This document shows positions 1 to 7,654 of a DNA stretch of 36,840 nucleotides, piece by piece. This stretch comes from CAYHCE01 sp964355015. Its GTDB lineage: Bacteria; Cyanobacteriota; Cyanobacteriia; PCC-6307; Cyanobiaceae. The stretch's first letter is position 1. Each line of letters opens with the position of its first letter. The notes below the pieces were generated by a model. It was not told the origin of the DNA and searched no databases. It saw only the letters and a program-made list of their open reading frames with translations. The position numbers and the translations under genes are program-made. The stretch covers positions 1 to 36,840 of the forward strand of contig CAYHCE010000032.1 of the NCBI GenBank assembly GCA_964355015.1. The letters run 5' to 3'.

Positions 1-2
1 AC

Positions 3-680
3 TCCGTTGCCATAGCAAGCTTCGCAGCTCCTGCTGACCTGCTGCTGATCGAAAGCAGCCTGATCATCCAGCAATACGACCAGGAGCCCCTTGATTTTCT
101 GGTGGAAGACTATGCCGTTTACTATCCCTTCACCTATGCCCCTGAAGACCGCACAGTTCTCGATGCTTACCTGCTTGTCGTGCCTGCTCCTCAGTCCGGG
201 TCATTGGCACAGTGGACTTCAACGGTCTGGCAGCCCGGCGAGGCCATCGAAAGCTATGCCTTGCTGCAGCGCCTGAATCTGACCATTCATGAGCTTGTCT
301 CTTATCGCCAACGAGAAGAGCCTGGTGTGCAGGCACCGGCTGAAACCCTTATCAGGGTCTCCGGATCATGCCGCGATCTTGCCTTCCTGTTCATGGAAGC
401 GGCGAAGCTGCTCGGTTTTGCCGCTCGTTTCGTGAGTGGCTACAGCTGCACGTCGCATGCAGCGGATGATGCGGGCAGCACCCATGCCTGGGCTGAAGTC
501 TTTCTACCGGGCGCTGGCTGGAAGGGCTTCGATCCCACCCGAGGTGAAATCGTGGGTGAGAACCACATCTCGGTAGCGGTTGGCCGCTTGCCTCACTCCG
601 TCCCCCCCATCGCTGGCTCATTTATCGGAGACTCGCGGCTGTTGTCGATGGACGTGGCAGTCCGCGTCAGAAAACTTTAG
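3..680 (+). CDS. Transglutaminase-like protein, 5' end outside the window
   Basis: The reading frame is already open at base 3 with no stop before it, so the N-terminus lies to the left of the window; a GTG at 102 is only an internal codon. The visible part has a beta-rich N-terminal segment of the bacterial transglutaminase-like type, then the transglutaminase core with the expected triad: Cys in GSCRDLA, His in HAWAEV and Asp in FDPT. Such proteins have a papain-like fold and act as proteases or amidases, often in operons with circularly permuted ATP-grasp and alpha-E proteins, but those partners are not visible here. The gene ends 16 bases before the convergent DUF421 gene. The family call is secure; the substrate is unknown. 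Confidence 0.85.
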   Translation, partial: SVAIASFAAPADLLLIESSLIIQQYDQEPLDFLVEDYAVYYPFTYAPEDRTVLDAYLLVVPAPQSGSLAQWTSTVWQPGEAIESYALLQRLNLTIHELVSYRQREEPGVQAPAETLIRVSGSCRDLAFLFMEAAKLLGFAARFVSGYSCTSHAADDAGSTHAWAEVFLPGAGWKGFDPTRGEIVGENHISVAVGRLPHSVPPIAGSFIGDSRLLSMDVAVRVRKL

Positions 681-696
681 CGCTGATGGCCCGACC

Positions 697-1170
697 TCAA
701 CCTCTGGAGTGTTTCGGCAGAACGGTGATTGATCCGTTGTTCTCCAGAATAGCCACGTGCACATCTTTGATCGATTCGCAGCCTGCAGCCCTGATGGCGG
801 TGTCCAGTTCGTGACGGGTGAGTTGCGCACGCACCAAAACGTGTGGATACAATCCCCCATTGTGTACCAGTATTTCCGGGCGCCCTTCAATGAAGACCTC
901 AAGGCGTTTACTGCGGCTTGTGGCGATGCCAACAAGATAGTTGAGAGCCACAAGCGTCAACGCGGAGATGAGCCCGCCCACCAAAGAGTTATCTCCACCA
1001 TTCATCGAGTTCTGCACAGCATTGGAAAGAACCAGCAACAGAACCAGATCAAACGTGGCGAGTTGGCCGATCTGTCTTTTGCCAGTTAATCGCAGCAGAA
1101 CGAGCAGAAAGATATAAACAACTGCTCCGCGGAGCACGAACTCCCAGATCGGGATGGCAAGTGTCCACAT
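697..1170 (-). CDS. DUF421 (YetF/YcaP-like) membrane protein
   Basis: This protein of about 157 residues has two to three hydrophobic helices in its first half (from WEFVLRG through the NYLVGIA stretch) followed by a small soluble domain containing RPEILVHNG and ending near ENNGSITVLPK. The pattern LRLTGKRQIGQL followed by FDLVLLLVLSNAVQNSM is typical of DUF421. Family function is poorly known; related proteins in Bacillus affect the membrane and spore envelope. The frame stays open to 1239, but I chose the ATG at 1170 because similarity to the family begins there. It converges on the transglutaminase-like gene. Confidence is high in the family and moderate in the start. Confidence 0.85.
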   Translation of the reverse strand: MWTLAIPIWEFVLRGAVVYIFLLVLLRLTGKRQIGQLATFDLVLLLVLSNAVQNSMNGGDNSLVGGLISALTLVALNYLVGIATSRSKRLEVFIEGRPEILVHNGGLYPHVLVRAQLTRHELDTAIRAAGCESIKDVHVAILENNGSITVLPKHSRG

Positions 1171-1344
1171 GGACCATTCCAATTTGGACAAGGCACCGAC
1201 TGTAGGAGCCGGCCATGCCCCCTGAGGACCCGCCCACACTGATCAAGCGCCGTGGGCCTTTGCTGATCCCCCCTTTGCCAGATCAATTCGGTCTGGCCCC
1301 GGATACGGTTCAGAGTCCTGGCCCAACTGGCCCCTGACGCGACG

Positions 1345-1757
1345 TCAGACCGCGGCTGCGGAGCCGATGGGGGACGTGCCCGTATCGGCTGACTGTGCGT
1401 TCCGCGCCGCCGGCCAGTATCGGCTGCAGTACTGAGGCGAACAGAGGAACGATCCCCCCCCTTGATCCCATGCTTGGCCACAGCCGGTTCACGCGGATCG
1501 GAACTCTCCTGCTCCGTAGCGCCGAGGAGATCGAGCCGGTGAGCCAGGCCCTCGTGGCCCACCCAGTACCAATCCTGCGTCCATTCCCCGACGTTGCCCG
1601 TCATGCCGAAGAGGCCATAGGCATTGGCCTCGAAACTGCCGACGGCGGCCGTGCCGACAAAGCCATCCTCCGCCATATTGACCACAGGAAACTCCCCCTG
1701 CCAGGTGTTGGCCCTGAGCGGGGCAAGGGTCAGTGTCGATCTCATTTTGAAGCTCAA
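1345..1757 (-). pseudogene. Formylglycine-generating enzyme (SUMF1-like) remnant, frameshifted
   Basis: Reading the minus strand from 1757, the translation contains ANTWQGEFPV, NAYGLFGMTGNVGEW and DWY, a clear match to the C-terminal half of FGE-sulfatase domains. After KHGIKGG the family motif is lost at a run of eight G (C8 on the plus strand, 1454-1461). Removing one base restores GGSFLCSPQYCSRYWPAAR, including the Cx4C pair that corresponds to the catalytic cysteines, followed by QSADTGTSPIG and a stop at 1345-1347. The N-terminal half of the domain is absent and the last residues also look shifted. This is therefore a doubly damaged fragment, not a working gene, unless the G run is a sequencing artefact. 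Confidence 0.75.
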
Positions 1758-1765
1758 TCAAAGCT

Positions 1766-2116
1766 TCAACAGATTCGCTCAGTTTCATTGCTCAGTTTGT
1801 TAAGAAAACAATCTTCGGGATCCACAGGGTGCCTGGATTTCCCCTCGCGGCACGGACCACCATTCAATAGCTTTGAGTCCTGCACGTATCCGCCCTTTCC
1901 TCCACAAAATCCGGGGTAGAAACTCCAGTCCTGTGTCCACCGAGTTATATTGACCCGTACTTTTTCAGCAGCCCTACAGAGGACCTTGCCGTTGGGTGCG
2001 GCGTAAATCTTAGTGCCTTGATCTATCTCGGCGGGATAGCTGTAAATGCGACCAGCCATCGCTGCCGTGGGCAGCATGGCAACAACTGCAAAGAACGAGA
2101 TTATTGATCTTTTCAT
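1766..2116 (-). CDS. Small secreted protein, function unknown
   Basis: The ATG at 2116 gives a 116-residue product beginning with a classic signal peptide (MKRSIISFF, then a hydrophobic stretch ending PTAAMA), so the mature protein is exported. The mature part is about 95 residues with four cysteines (VLCRAA, GFCGG, GGPCRE, EDCFL) and a beta-rich segment around IYAAPNGKVLC, IYSYP and WTQDWSFYPGFC, as in small SH3-like secreted domains. The frame continues upstream to 2254, but the signal peptide decides the start. An AGGAGG lies about 16 bases upstream, farther than usual. Base composition is lower in GC than the core genes, which suggests transfer. I do not recognise the family. Confidence 0.65.
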   Translation of the reverse strand: MKRSIISFFAVVAMLPTAAMAGRIYSYPAEIDQGTKIYAAPNGKVLCRAAEKVRVNITRWTQDWSFYPGFCGGKGGYVQDSKLLNGGPCREGKSRHPVDPEDCFLNKLSNETERIC

Positions 2117-2254
2117 TTTCAGTGGCTGCCTGCCTCCTGGTAGATACCTAATGATAACGGTGCCTTCTGTTGTCAACGACGAATCGCGAAAAGGCAACAC
2201 CGTAAAATTCCTTAACTTCAGCATTAGTATTTCCACGGTGGCGACTGAAGGCAT

Positions 2255-2613
2255 GAGGCTTTAAGGTATTCGCTACAAAACTTCACTCCAAGTGTTGCCC
2301 CAGCCGTTGATCCGATCCCAGAGGCCCCCGGGCGGCGAAATCCCACTGGGCCTAGCTGGGCAGAGAACGAACTGCCAGTTGCTCACTTCGTCGAGCCAAG
2401 GGAGCCTGTGGACACAGCCGTTGTGGACCCCAGGAGCACCCTCCGCCGGCCACAGCGGCGGTGGGAATCACGTTGCCATTGCCCCCCGCAACAGCCACGC
2501 CAGGCAACCGTCAGACCAACGGCGTTTACATAAGAAAACCAAAGAAATAATGCTGTGATGGCTGACGCCTTCAGAGCCTGGAGAGGGTGGAGACTTGCAC
2601 TCAGAAATACATC
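2255..2613. other. Intergenic stretch with one promoter candidate
   Basis: No credible gene was found between the secreted-protein gene and the yidB-like gene. The only structure noted is an AT-rich patch near 2525-2553 (see the promoter entry). The high-GC ORF at 2292-2558 shows no domain and has poor composition. Confidence 0.5.
2525..2553 (+). promoter_or_regulatory. Candidate sigma70 promoter for the yidB-like gene
   Basis: A TTTACA at 2525-2530 is followed after 17 bases by TAATGC at 2548-2553, inside an unusually AT-rich patch of an otherwise GC-rich region. It lies about 60 bases before the ATG at 2614. The -35 box differs from TTGACA at one position and the -10 is imperfect, so this is a tentative call by pattern only. 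Confidence 0.35.
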
Positions 2614-2949
2614 ATGGCCCTGCTCGACTCGGTCCTCAGCGGCGTTTCCAGCCTGATCGGCGCTGACAACGCCAAGCTCCTCCATGGCTTCGTGGAGAGC
2701 AACGGAGGCGTACAGGGTCTGGCCGACACCTTTCAGAAATCCGGGCTCGGTGGTGTGTTCAGCAGCTGGGTCGGTACCGGTGAGAACCAGGCGATCACGG
2801 CCCAGCAGATCGAAGCCGTGATGGGCAATGCCCACATCCAGGAGCTGGCCAGAAGGATGGGCCTTGATCCAGCCATGGCGGCAGAGGCCATCGCCAAGGC
2901 CCTGCCCCAGTTGATTGACAGGAGCACACCCGACGGCCGGATCGGATGA
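2614..2949 (+). CDS. YidB-like DUF937 family protein
   Basis: This is a 111-residue soluble protein starting MALLDSVLSG. The middle carries the YidB/DUF937 signature: LADTFQKSGLGG, then SSWVGTGENQAIT, a helix EAVMG, then LARRMGLDPAMAAEAIAK and a C-terminal LPQLIDRSTPDGR. These proteins are about 110-140 residues; the structure is helical and the function unknown. The frame extends upstream to 2587, but ATG 2614 fits the family N-terminus. The next ORF is in the same frame directly after its stop codon, which suggests a past deletion joined the CYTH remnant to this gene. Confidence 0.85.
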   Translation: MALLDSVLSGVSSLIGADNAKLLHGFVESNGGVQGLADTFQKSGLGGVFSSWVGTGENQAITAQQIEAVMGNAHIQELARRMGLDPAMAAEAIAKALPQLIDRSTPDGRIG

Positions 2950-3670
2950 CCCCACGAGCCCCAGAGCCCTCCCGCTGGGCTGGCTGCCATCGAGGCAGTG
3001 GAGGGTTTGAGATCTCTGAAGCTGAATGAAGACTCTATCGAAGTGCGCGTGATTTATTCTTTTGATTCAGCGAAGCTTGATCTGTTCAACTCTGATGTGG
3101 TCCTTCGGGCCAGGCCCGTCAAGGGCGATGCGGATGATTCCATCGTCAAGATTCGTCCCATACAGCCGAGCAAGGTCATGGGCGCCTGGCGCCAGGTTGA
3201 AGGATTCAAGCTTGAGGCTGACTGCACCGGAGATCAGATCGTATGCTCTGCTTCATTGGCATCAACTCAGAAGCATGATGACACCAACAACGTGACCGAC
3301 GGGAATGCCCCGATGGACACGATTATCAGCAAGCATCAGATCCTCTTGCTCAGTGAGTTTCCCCACATCCGATTAAGATCAATGAGTAAAATCGCCGGGC
3401 CCGATCCGGGTGCTTCGCTGGAAAACGAAGCATAAGAGTCATGCCCATGAATCGGCATCGGAAGCGTGGAGGCTTCCGGATGGCCAGGATTTACCTGAGG
3501 CCTGCATCAAGGTTGACGCAGCAGAGGCCGTCGAGACTCAGGCTTCTTTTCGGGAGCCTCTGCGCAGCCTTGGCCCTGACCCGGCTGGTGCACAGGCGGC
3601 CCAAACCCGCATCGCCTTGGAGCACTTCTCCTGCAGCCTGGTAGCAGCCGGGCGGCTACCCAACCGCTAG
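2950..3670 (+). pseudogene. CYTH-like domain gene, N-terminally truncated and frameshifted
   Basis: Frame 1 (to the stop at 3433-3435) encodes VRVIYSFDS, DVVLRARPVKG, DDSIVKIRPIQP and FKLEADC, the core strands of a CYTH-like (adenylate cyclase/thiamine triphosphatase fold) protein. Family similarity then jumps frame near 3395-3400: the frame entering at about 3400 gives GPIRVLRWK, WRLPDGQDL and ACIKV, and closes at 3668-3670. The first strand with the expected ExExK motif is missing because the frame begins straight after the stop of the yidB-like gene; only LAAIEAVEGL remains. The gene is therefore truncated at its start and broken by at least one frameshift. If repaired it would bind a triphosphate or polyphosphate and a metal; the current product is unlikely to do so. 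Confidence 0.7.
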
Positions 3671-3698
3671 GGCCTGTCGTCGGCGCGGCAAGCCCGCC

Positions 3699-4745
3699 TC
3701 AGCCAGGCGCACGCGCGGGCGGCGGCAGCTCTGCGGACAACCCCACCCGCTCGGCGCTGAGGGCCCAGAGCGCCTGGGCCAGGGTGTCATCGCTGGCTTC
3801 CGCACTGGGTTCCGCCGCCTCGAAACGCAGGCGGGCGGGTCCCTGCACCTGGTTGCTGCGGTAGCTGAACCCTGCGCCGCCAAAGGCGGGATCTGTGGCA
3901 AGCCCCGCCAGCAGCGCCCCGGCCTGCTCCGGGGTTGCGGTGAGGCGCAGCAGATCGCGGGCCACCAGGGCGAACAGGCGTTGGCCCCACTCGTTGTGGC
4001 GGCGGCTGTAGCGGAAGAAGCCGCCGCTGCTGCGCGGGATCACCAGGCCGGGGCTCCAGGCCAGCACCGGCATCGGTGTGCCCCGCAGCCGCAGGCGCCG
4101 CTCCAGCTCGCGGGCGAACAGCAGGTTGCAGAGCTTGCTGTCCTTGTAGGCCTTGTCGCCATCGAAGGGCGAGCAGCCATCCAGCATCGAGAAGCCGGCG
4201 CCTGCCCTGAGGCCCGCCAGATCGCCCAGGCCGGCCGGCTTGCCGACGCGGCCGCCGGGCGCGGCGGGGTCATGCACCTCCGAGGCGGTGACCACAAGCC
4301 GGGGGGCCAGGCCGCCATCGAGCAGGGGGAGCAGGCGCTGGGCCAGGGCCTGGTGACCGAGGTGGTTCACGGCGATGGTGAGTTCATAGCCCTGAACGGA
4401 GTGCCTCGGTTCCGCGGCACCGCTGTATTGCAGGCCGGCATTGAGCACCAGGCTGTCGATGGGCTCGCCCTGGCGCAGCAGCTCAGCGGCACAGCTCTCC
4501 ACGCTGGCCAGGTCGGCCAGGTCGCAGACGGGGGCAACGGCACTGAGCCCGGAACCCGCCTCGCGTCCGAGGCGTTCCAGGGTGGCCTCGGCCGTGGCCG
4601 GATCCCGGCTGGGCAGGGTGAGCTGGTGGCCGGCACGGCAGAGCTGCAGGGCAGCCTGATAGCCGATGCCGGAGCTGGCGCCGGTGAGCAGGATGCGGCG
4701 CTGCTGCGGGGCCGGTGACGGTTGTGGATCAGCGATGGCCGTCAC
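3699..4745 (-). CDS. Short-chain dehydrogenase/reductase, protochlorophyllide-reductase-like subgroup
   Basis: This NAD(P)-dependent oxidoreductase has a Rossmann fold: LLTGASSGIG near residue 20 binds the cofactor, LVLNAG lies in the central sheet, and KAYKDSKLCN holds the YxxxK catalytic pair. The AYKDSK sequence and the following helix resemble light-dependent protochlorophyllide reductase and retinol-dehydrogenase-like SDRs, but the length and C-terminus do not allow a por call. The frame is open far upstream, overlapping the divergent gene at 4803, so the start must lie near 4745-4811; I chose the GTG at 4745, which leaves 57 bases between the two genes. The substrate is unknown; a lipid, pigment or quinone-like compound is possible. 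Confidence 0.8.
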   Translation of the reverse strand: MTAIADPQPSPAPQQRRILLTGASSGIGYQAALQLCRAGHQLTLPSRDPATAEATLERLGREAGSGLSAVAPVCDLADLASVESCAAELLRQGEPIDSLVLNAGLQYSGAAEPRHSVQGYELTIAVNHLGHQALAQRLLPLLDGGLAPRLVVTASEVHDPAAPGGRVGKPAGLGDLAGLRAGAGFSMLDGCSPFDGDKAYKDSKLCNLLFARELERRLRLRGTPMPVLAWSPGLVIPRSSGGFFRYSRRHNEWGQRLFALVARDLLRLTATPEQAGALLAGLATDPAFGGAGFSYRSNQVQGPARLRFEAAEPSAEASDDTLAQALWALSAERVGLSAELPPPARAPG

Positions 4746-4802
4746 GTCCTGCACGAATGGTGAGATTCGCACTGACAGGCTGGTGAACCACTCCCCATCG
4801 CG

Positions 4803-5027
4803 ATGACCCATCGCCCCAGGCTCCCCCCGCCCCACAGGAGCAGTGCCGGGGACAACGACCCGGAGGACTGGCCGGTCGATCGCGGCCGGCCCCTGGGGCT
4901 GCGCCTGCTTGCCCTGGTCGGGGCCCTGGCCTTCGTGATGCTGGGGATCAACAGCCTGCTGCCGGTGCTGCAGGGACCGCAACAACCGCCGTCGCTGCCC
5001 GATCAGCGGGAGGCGCCCGTCAGCTGA
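4803..5027 (+). CDS. Small one-helix membrane protein, conserved type
   Basis: This is a 74-residue protein with a proline- and arginine-rich N-terminus, one membrane helix (LGLRLLALVGALAFVMLGI, about residues 31-50) and a short tail. It starts at ATG 4803, divergent from the dehydrogenase, and ends 29 bases before the Nudix gene, so the two are probably co-transcribed. It resembles the many short single-helix proteins of Synechococcus and Cyanobium genomes, but I do not recognise a named family. Confidence 0.6.
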   Translation: MTHRPRLPPPHRSSAGDNDPEDWPVDRGRPLGLRLLALVGALAFVMLGINSLLPVLQGPQQPPSLPDQREAPVS

Positions 5028-5056
5028 GATGACCCCGACCCTCGCCGCTGCCCCCG

Positions 5057-5491
5057 ATGACACCTGAGGTGGCCCTGGCCATGCTCGAGCGGGAGGGAAG
5101 GTGGCTGCTCCAGCTCCGCGACGACATCGCCGGCATCGCTCATCCGGGCTGCTGGGGCCTGTTCGGAGGCCATCTGGAACCCGGCGAAACCGCCGAGCAG
5201 GCCCTGCGGCGCGAACTGCAGGAAGAGATCGACTGGCAGGCAGGGGAGCTGCCGTTCTGGTTCACCGACACCAACCCGCAGCGCAGCGCCCACTTCTTCC
5301 GCAGCCAGCTCAGCGTGCCGCTGGAGCGGCTGAGGCTTCTGGAGGGTCAGGATCTGGTTCTGGCCAGCCCCGACGAACTGACCTCCGGCGCGGTCTGGAG
5401 CCCCAGACTGCAGGCGCATCGTCCGCTGGCACCCTCCCTGCTGTGCGCTGTGCAGGCCCTCCAGGCGGGCGGCATGGCGTCAGAAGCGTGA
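5057..5491 (+). CDS. Nudix hydrolase
   Basis: This 144-residue protein hydrolyses a nucleoside diphosphate linked to another group. The Nudix box is near residues 37-59: GGHLEPGE, then ALRRELQEEI, keeping the Gx5Ex7REUxEE metal-binding pattern; the final Gly of the consensus is replaced (EEID). The upstream strand has GCWGLFGG and the downstream part has FFRSQLSVPLERL, typical of the fold. It starts 29 bases after the small membrane gene, suggesting an operon. The substrate cannot be told from sequence; a pyrophosphohydrolase or sugar-nucleotide role is possible. Confidence 0.88.
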   Translation: MTPEVALAMLEREGRWLLQLRDDIAGIAHPGCWGLFGGHLEPGETAEQALRRELQEEIDWQAGELPFWFTDTNPQRSAHFFRSQLSVPLERLRLLEGQDLVLASPDELTSGAVWSPRLQAHRPLAPSLLCAVQALQAGGMASEA

Positions 5492-5621
5492 GCGATGGAG
5501 AAGCTGCCGCTGCGAACAAAGATGAAGGGTCGGTCCCCCCTGCTGACACCTCCCGATCGCAGGGCTATCACATGGGTAGACACCCGACCGGGAGTTCACC
5601 AACTGCTCCTGCAACCGGTGC

Positions 5622-5647
5622 AAGGGCCCTCCCCACGGGGGGCCCTT
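5622..5647 (+). terminator. GC-rich hairpin downstream of the Nudix gene
   Basis: AAGGGCCC at 5622-5629 pairs perfectly with GGGCCCTT at 5640-5647, and inner C and G runs can extend the stem. It is followed by CTTC rather than a clear U tract, so it is a probable but not canonical intrinsic terminator, placed about 130 bases after the Nudix stop. Confidence 0.55.
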
Positions 5648-5716
5648 CTTCATGGCGGGCAGGCCAGCCGCCGCTGGGCGGTGGTGGAATCCTCGGCAGG
5701 CATCGTCATGGGGTGA

Positions 5717-6004
5717 ATGACTGCCAGCGAGAGCATCGCCCTGTGGATCCAACCGCGCAGCCGTCGCAACGAGGTGGTTGGGGTGCGGAACGACGCGGTG
5801 GTGATCCGGCTGACGGCCCCGCCGGTGGCGGGTGCCGCCAACGAGGCGTTGCGGAGGTTCGTCGCCGAACGGCTCGGTGTCGCTCCCAGCAGGGTGGCCC
5901 TGGTGCGAGGCCAGAGCAGCCGGCGCAAATGGATCGCCGTGGAGGGGTTCTCGGCGGACGAGGTGCGGAGCACCCTTCTGGGCGTGAGCGCCCCCCAGTG
6001 GTGA
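5717..6004 (+). CDS. DUF167 / YggU family protein
   Basis: This 95-residue protein carries the DUF167 pattern: ALWIQPRSRRNEVVG at the start, VIRLTAPPVAGAANEAL in the middle, then GVAPSRVALVRGQSSRRK and the C-terminal strand with IAVEGF. YggU proteins fold as a small alpha/beta domain of unknown function and are usually about 95-105 residues, so it appears full length. ATG 5717 is the first start that fits. It lies on its own, about 70 bases after a hairpin terminator, and is followed by two more hairpins and a dispersed repeat. Confidence 0.88.
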   Translation: MTASESIALWIQPRSRRNEVVGVRNDAVVIRLTAPPVAGAANEALRRFVAERLGVAPSRVALVRGQSSRRKWIAVEGFSADEVRSTLLGVSAPQW

Positions 6005-6042
6005 GCGGAGCCTCTCTGGAGCTGATGCCCTGGGGCCGTGAT

Positions 6043-6100
6043 CGGCTTGCCGTACTCACAGGGGGTTCGGGCGGATCCATCAATGAATCAGAGGCCTCGA
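6043..6100 (+). repeat. 58-bp direct repeat, copy 1
   Basis: The segment matches 22975-23032 in the same orientation with no gaps and 50 of 58 identical bases by hand count. The 3' half (GGCGGATCCATC, then ATGAATCAGAGGCCTCGA) has one mismatch. It begins about 40 bases after the DUF167 gene. Both copies keep an open frame reading R-[LF]-AVLT near the start and ESEAS near the end, so it may be the remnant of a coding sequence. Confidence 0.75.
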
Positions 6101-6183
6101 CCAGGGCAGCCCGAGCCCAAGCCCTGCAACCAGCCCTAGCCCTTGGCTTCTGCGTAGGCGAAGCCTTCTCGAAGAGAAGCAGT

Positions 6184-6207
6184 AAGGCGCCCGACACGGG
6201 TGCCTTT
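6184..6207 (+). terminator. Intrinsic-terminator-like hairpin
   Basis: AAGGCGCCCG (6184-6193), a three-base loop, and CGGGTGCCTTT (6197-6207) form a ten-pair stem with one G-T pair. A run of three T closes the stem. It could end transcription from the DUF167 gene. Confidence 0.55.
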
Positions 6208-6242
6208 ACCACTGGTGCCGTTCAACAGCCGCAGAGACGAAG

Positions 6243-6269
6243 AAGCCCGGCGACGAGGCCACCGGGCTT
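6243..6269 (+). terminator. Second hairpin, perfect eight-base stem
   Basis: AAGCCCGG at 6243-6250 and CCGGGCTT at 6262-6269 are exact inverted repeats around an 11-base loop. There is no T tract after it. Together with the hairpin at 6184 it makes a tandem stop for transcription in either direction. Confidence 0.5.
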
Positions 6270-6719
6270 GAATCGTGGGTTGTGAGGGCGGAGCTGCTGA
6301 CGCTGGCGCCTGGGGCCAGGGTTCCAGTGGGGCTTCCCGATGGGTCCGGGGCACCTGGAGCGAGGGCTCGTGAACCGCGCTCGTGAACGGTGCAATGGAC
6401 GGCGACGGCATGCGACGCCTGGGAAGCCGGAGATCCGTTGAGAGTGTTGGAGCAGGGGCCGGATCGTCAGCGCACTCCTGACGGTTGCTCAGGTGGGGTG
6501 TCTTCCATGGTCTGGAGCCTCCCGGTGTCGATGCAGTCACGATCGGACGGCCCAGCGATACCGGCAAGGGGTCAGCGCGGTGATGACATCGCTCGTGACA
6601 CACCGAGACAGGGGTTCATCAAGAAGCGTCTGCGCTTGCAGAGGACAGCCCGCAGGCACAGCCCAGGCCTCCCGCGCCACGGTGCTCTCGATCGGCGTTG
6701 GCCGAGATCCCCTGGGGCC

Positions 6720-6839
6720 ACACCAGGGGGTCGCCGCCATGGCGGCAGGGACATCAGCTCCTAAGCCCGTGCCCAGGCGTTGCTGCTTCAGGACTACACC
6801 CACCTCGATGGCAACGGTGACGGCGAGGCCTGCGAGCGT
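6720..6839 (+). pseudogene. Excalibur-domain remnant with in-frame stop
   Basis: One frame reads TPGGRR, then a TAA at 6762-6764, then ARAQALL, QDYTHLDGNGDGEACER. This matches the C-terminal tail of thermonuclease-like Excalibur proteins, with the calcium-binding DxDGxxCE pattern. The nuclease part that normally precedes it is not readable in any frame between 6300 and 6720, so only the tail survives and it is interrupted by a stop. The remaining 6270-6869 sequence holds no gene I can support. Confidence 0.55.
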
Positions 6840-6869
6840 CCCCCCGCTGAGCGGCCCAGGGGTCTTCCC

Positions 6870-7217
6870 TCAGGGCCTGGAGCGCTCACCCAGGCGGCAC
6901 GAGGCTCCCGTGGCCCTGGACAGCCGCTCGGCGAACGGCTCGGCTTTCTCTGGATTGTGGTAGCTGGCCACCTGAAGCCGACCATTGGCCTTGAGATAAG
7001 CATCCCCACACCTGAGGATGACCTTGTGGTGCCGCAGCTCCTTTGGAAGACCATGGACCCCTGTGAAGCCAGCGGCAAGGACTCTGACCCAGACCGCTGC
7101 ACGTGACGGTCTGAAATCGGGGCGCGGTTTTCTGGAGTGGGATTCCTCCAGCTCAGCCAGGAGCCGTTCGGCCTCCTCAGCGGTGGACGGGATGCCGCGG
7201 TCGACAGGATCGGCCAT
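6870..7217 (-). CDS. Orphan protein with SPOR-like segment, related to the 19-20 kb gene
   Basis: This 115-residue minus-strand ORF starts at ATG 7217. Its N-terminus (TAEEAERLLAELEES) is an amphipathic helix, and its C-terminal half has GRLQVASYHNPEKAEPFAERL, a strand-helix pattern like half of a SPOR peptidoglycan-binding repeat. Both parts resemble the protein encoded at 19149-20115, which has a similar N-terminal helix (ARAEELLLELDES) and GQLQVASYRNESDARALAG. Unlike that protein, this one has no clear signal or membrane helix. It may be a shortened paralogue left outside the main cluster. Function is unknown. Confidence 0.5.
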   Translation of the reverse strand: MADPVDRGIPSTAEEAERLLAELEESHSRKPRPDFRPSRAAVWVRVLAAGFTGVHGLPKELRHHKVILRCGDAYLKANGRLQVASYHNPEKAEPFAERLSRATGASCRLGERSRP

Positions 7218-7654
7218 CAGGTCTCAGGCGAAGACATTCGACGACGGATCCCTGGGGAAGCAGCGCTAAACCTCCATCCTTTCGGGGCAGGCCCCCTAGG
7301 AGCCAGCGTTACGCCTGGCAGTTCCTGGAGCGGCAGTGAGGGGCGAGTCCTGCCGATGGCTTCCTGTCTTGGCGGCGGTCGAGCCGGTCGCACCTCGGTG
7401 GATTGCGGTCAGAGCTCCAGCTGGATGCCATGATCCGATCAGTGCTCCCTACACTGCCCACTGATACGCCGCGAACCGTAGAGGCAAGGGTTGGCTTCCT
7501 TCATCGGGGCGCCATTCCGAGCCTAGAGGTGAGGGGTTCACGATGGTTGCCCCAACCGAATGTTCGACCGCTTTTGAATCCACTTCCTGCTGCAAGGCTG
7601 TGATGACCGGTCTTCACGGCCTGAATCAAGTTCATCGGCCATGAGCCCCCAAAC
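7218..7654. other. Leader region of the accessory cluster, no gene seen
   Basis: There is no supported ORF here. It separates the minus-strand SPOR-like gene from the plus-strand VWA gene and must contain the promoter of the cluster, but I could not identify convincing -35 and -10 boxes. Confidence 0.4.

Noticed and set aside
2151..2176. Promoter for the small secreted protein (TTGACA on the minus strand, TATCAT)
   Set aside because: The -35 match is exact, but only 14 bases separate it from the -10 candidate, too short for a standard promoter.
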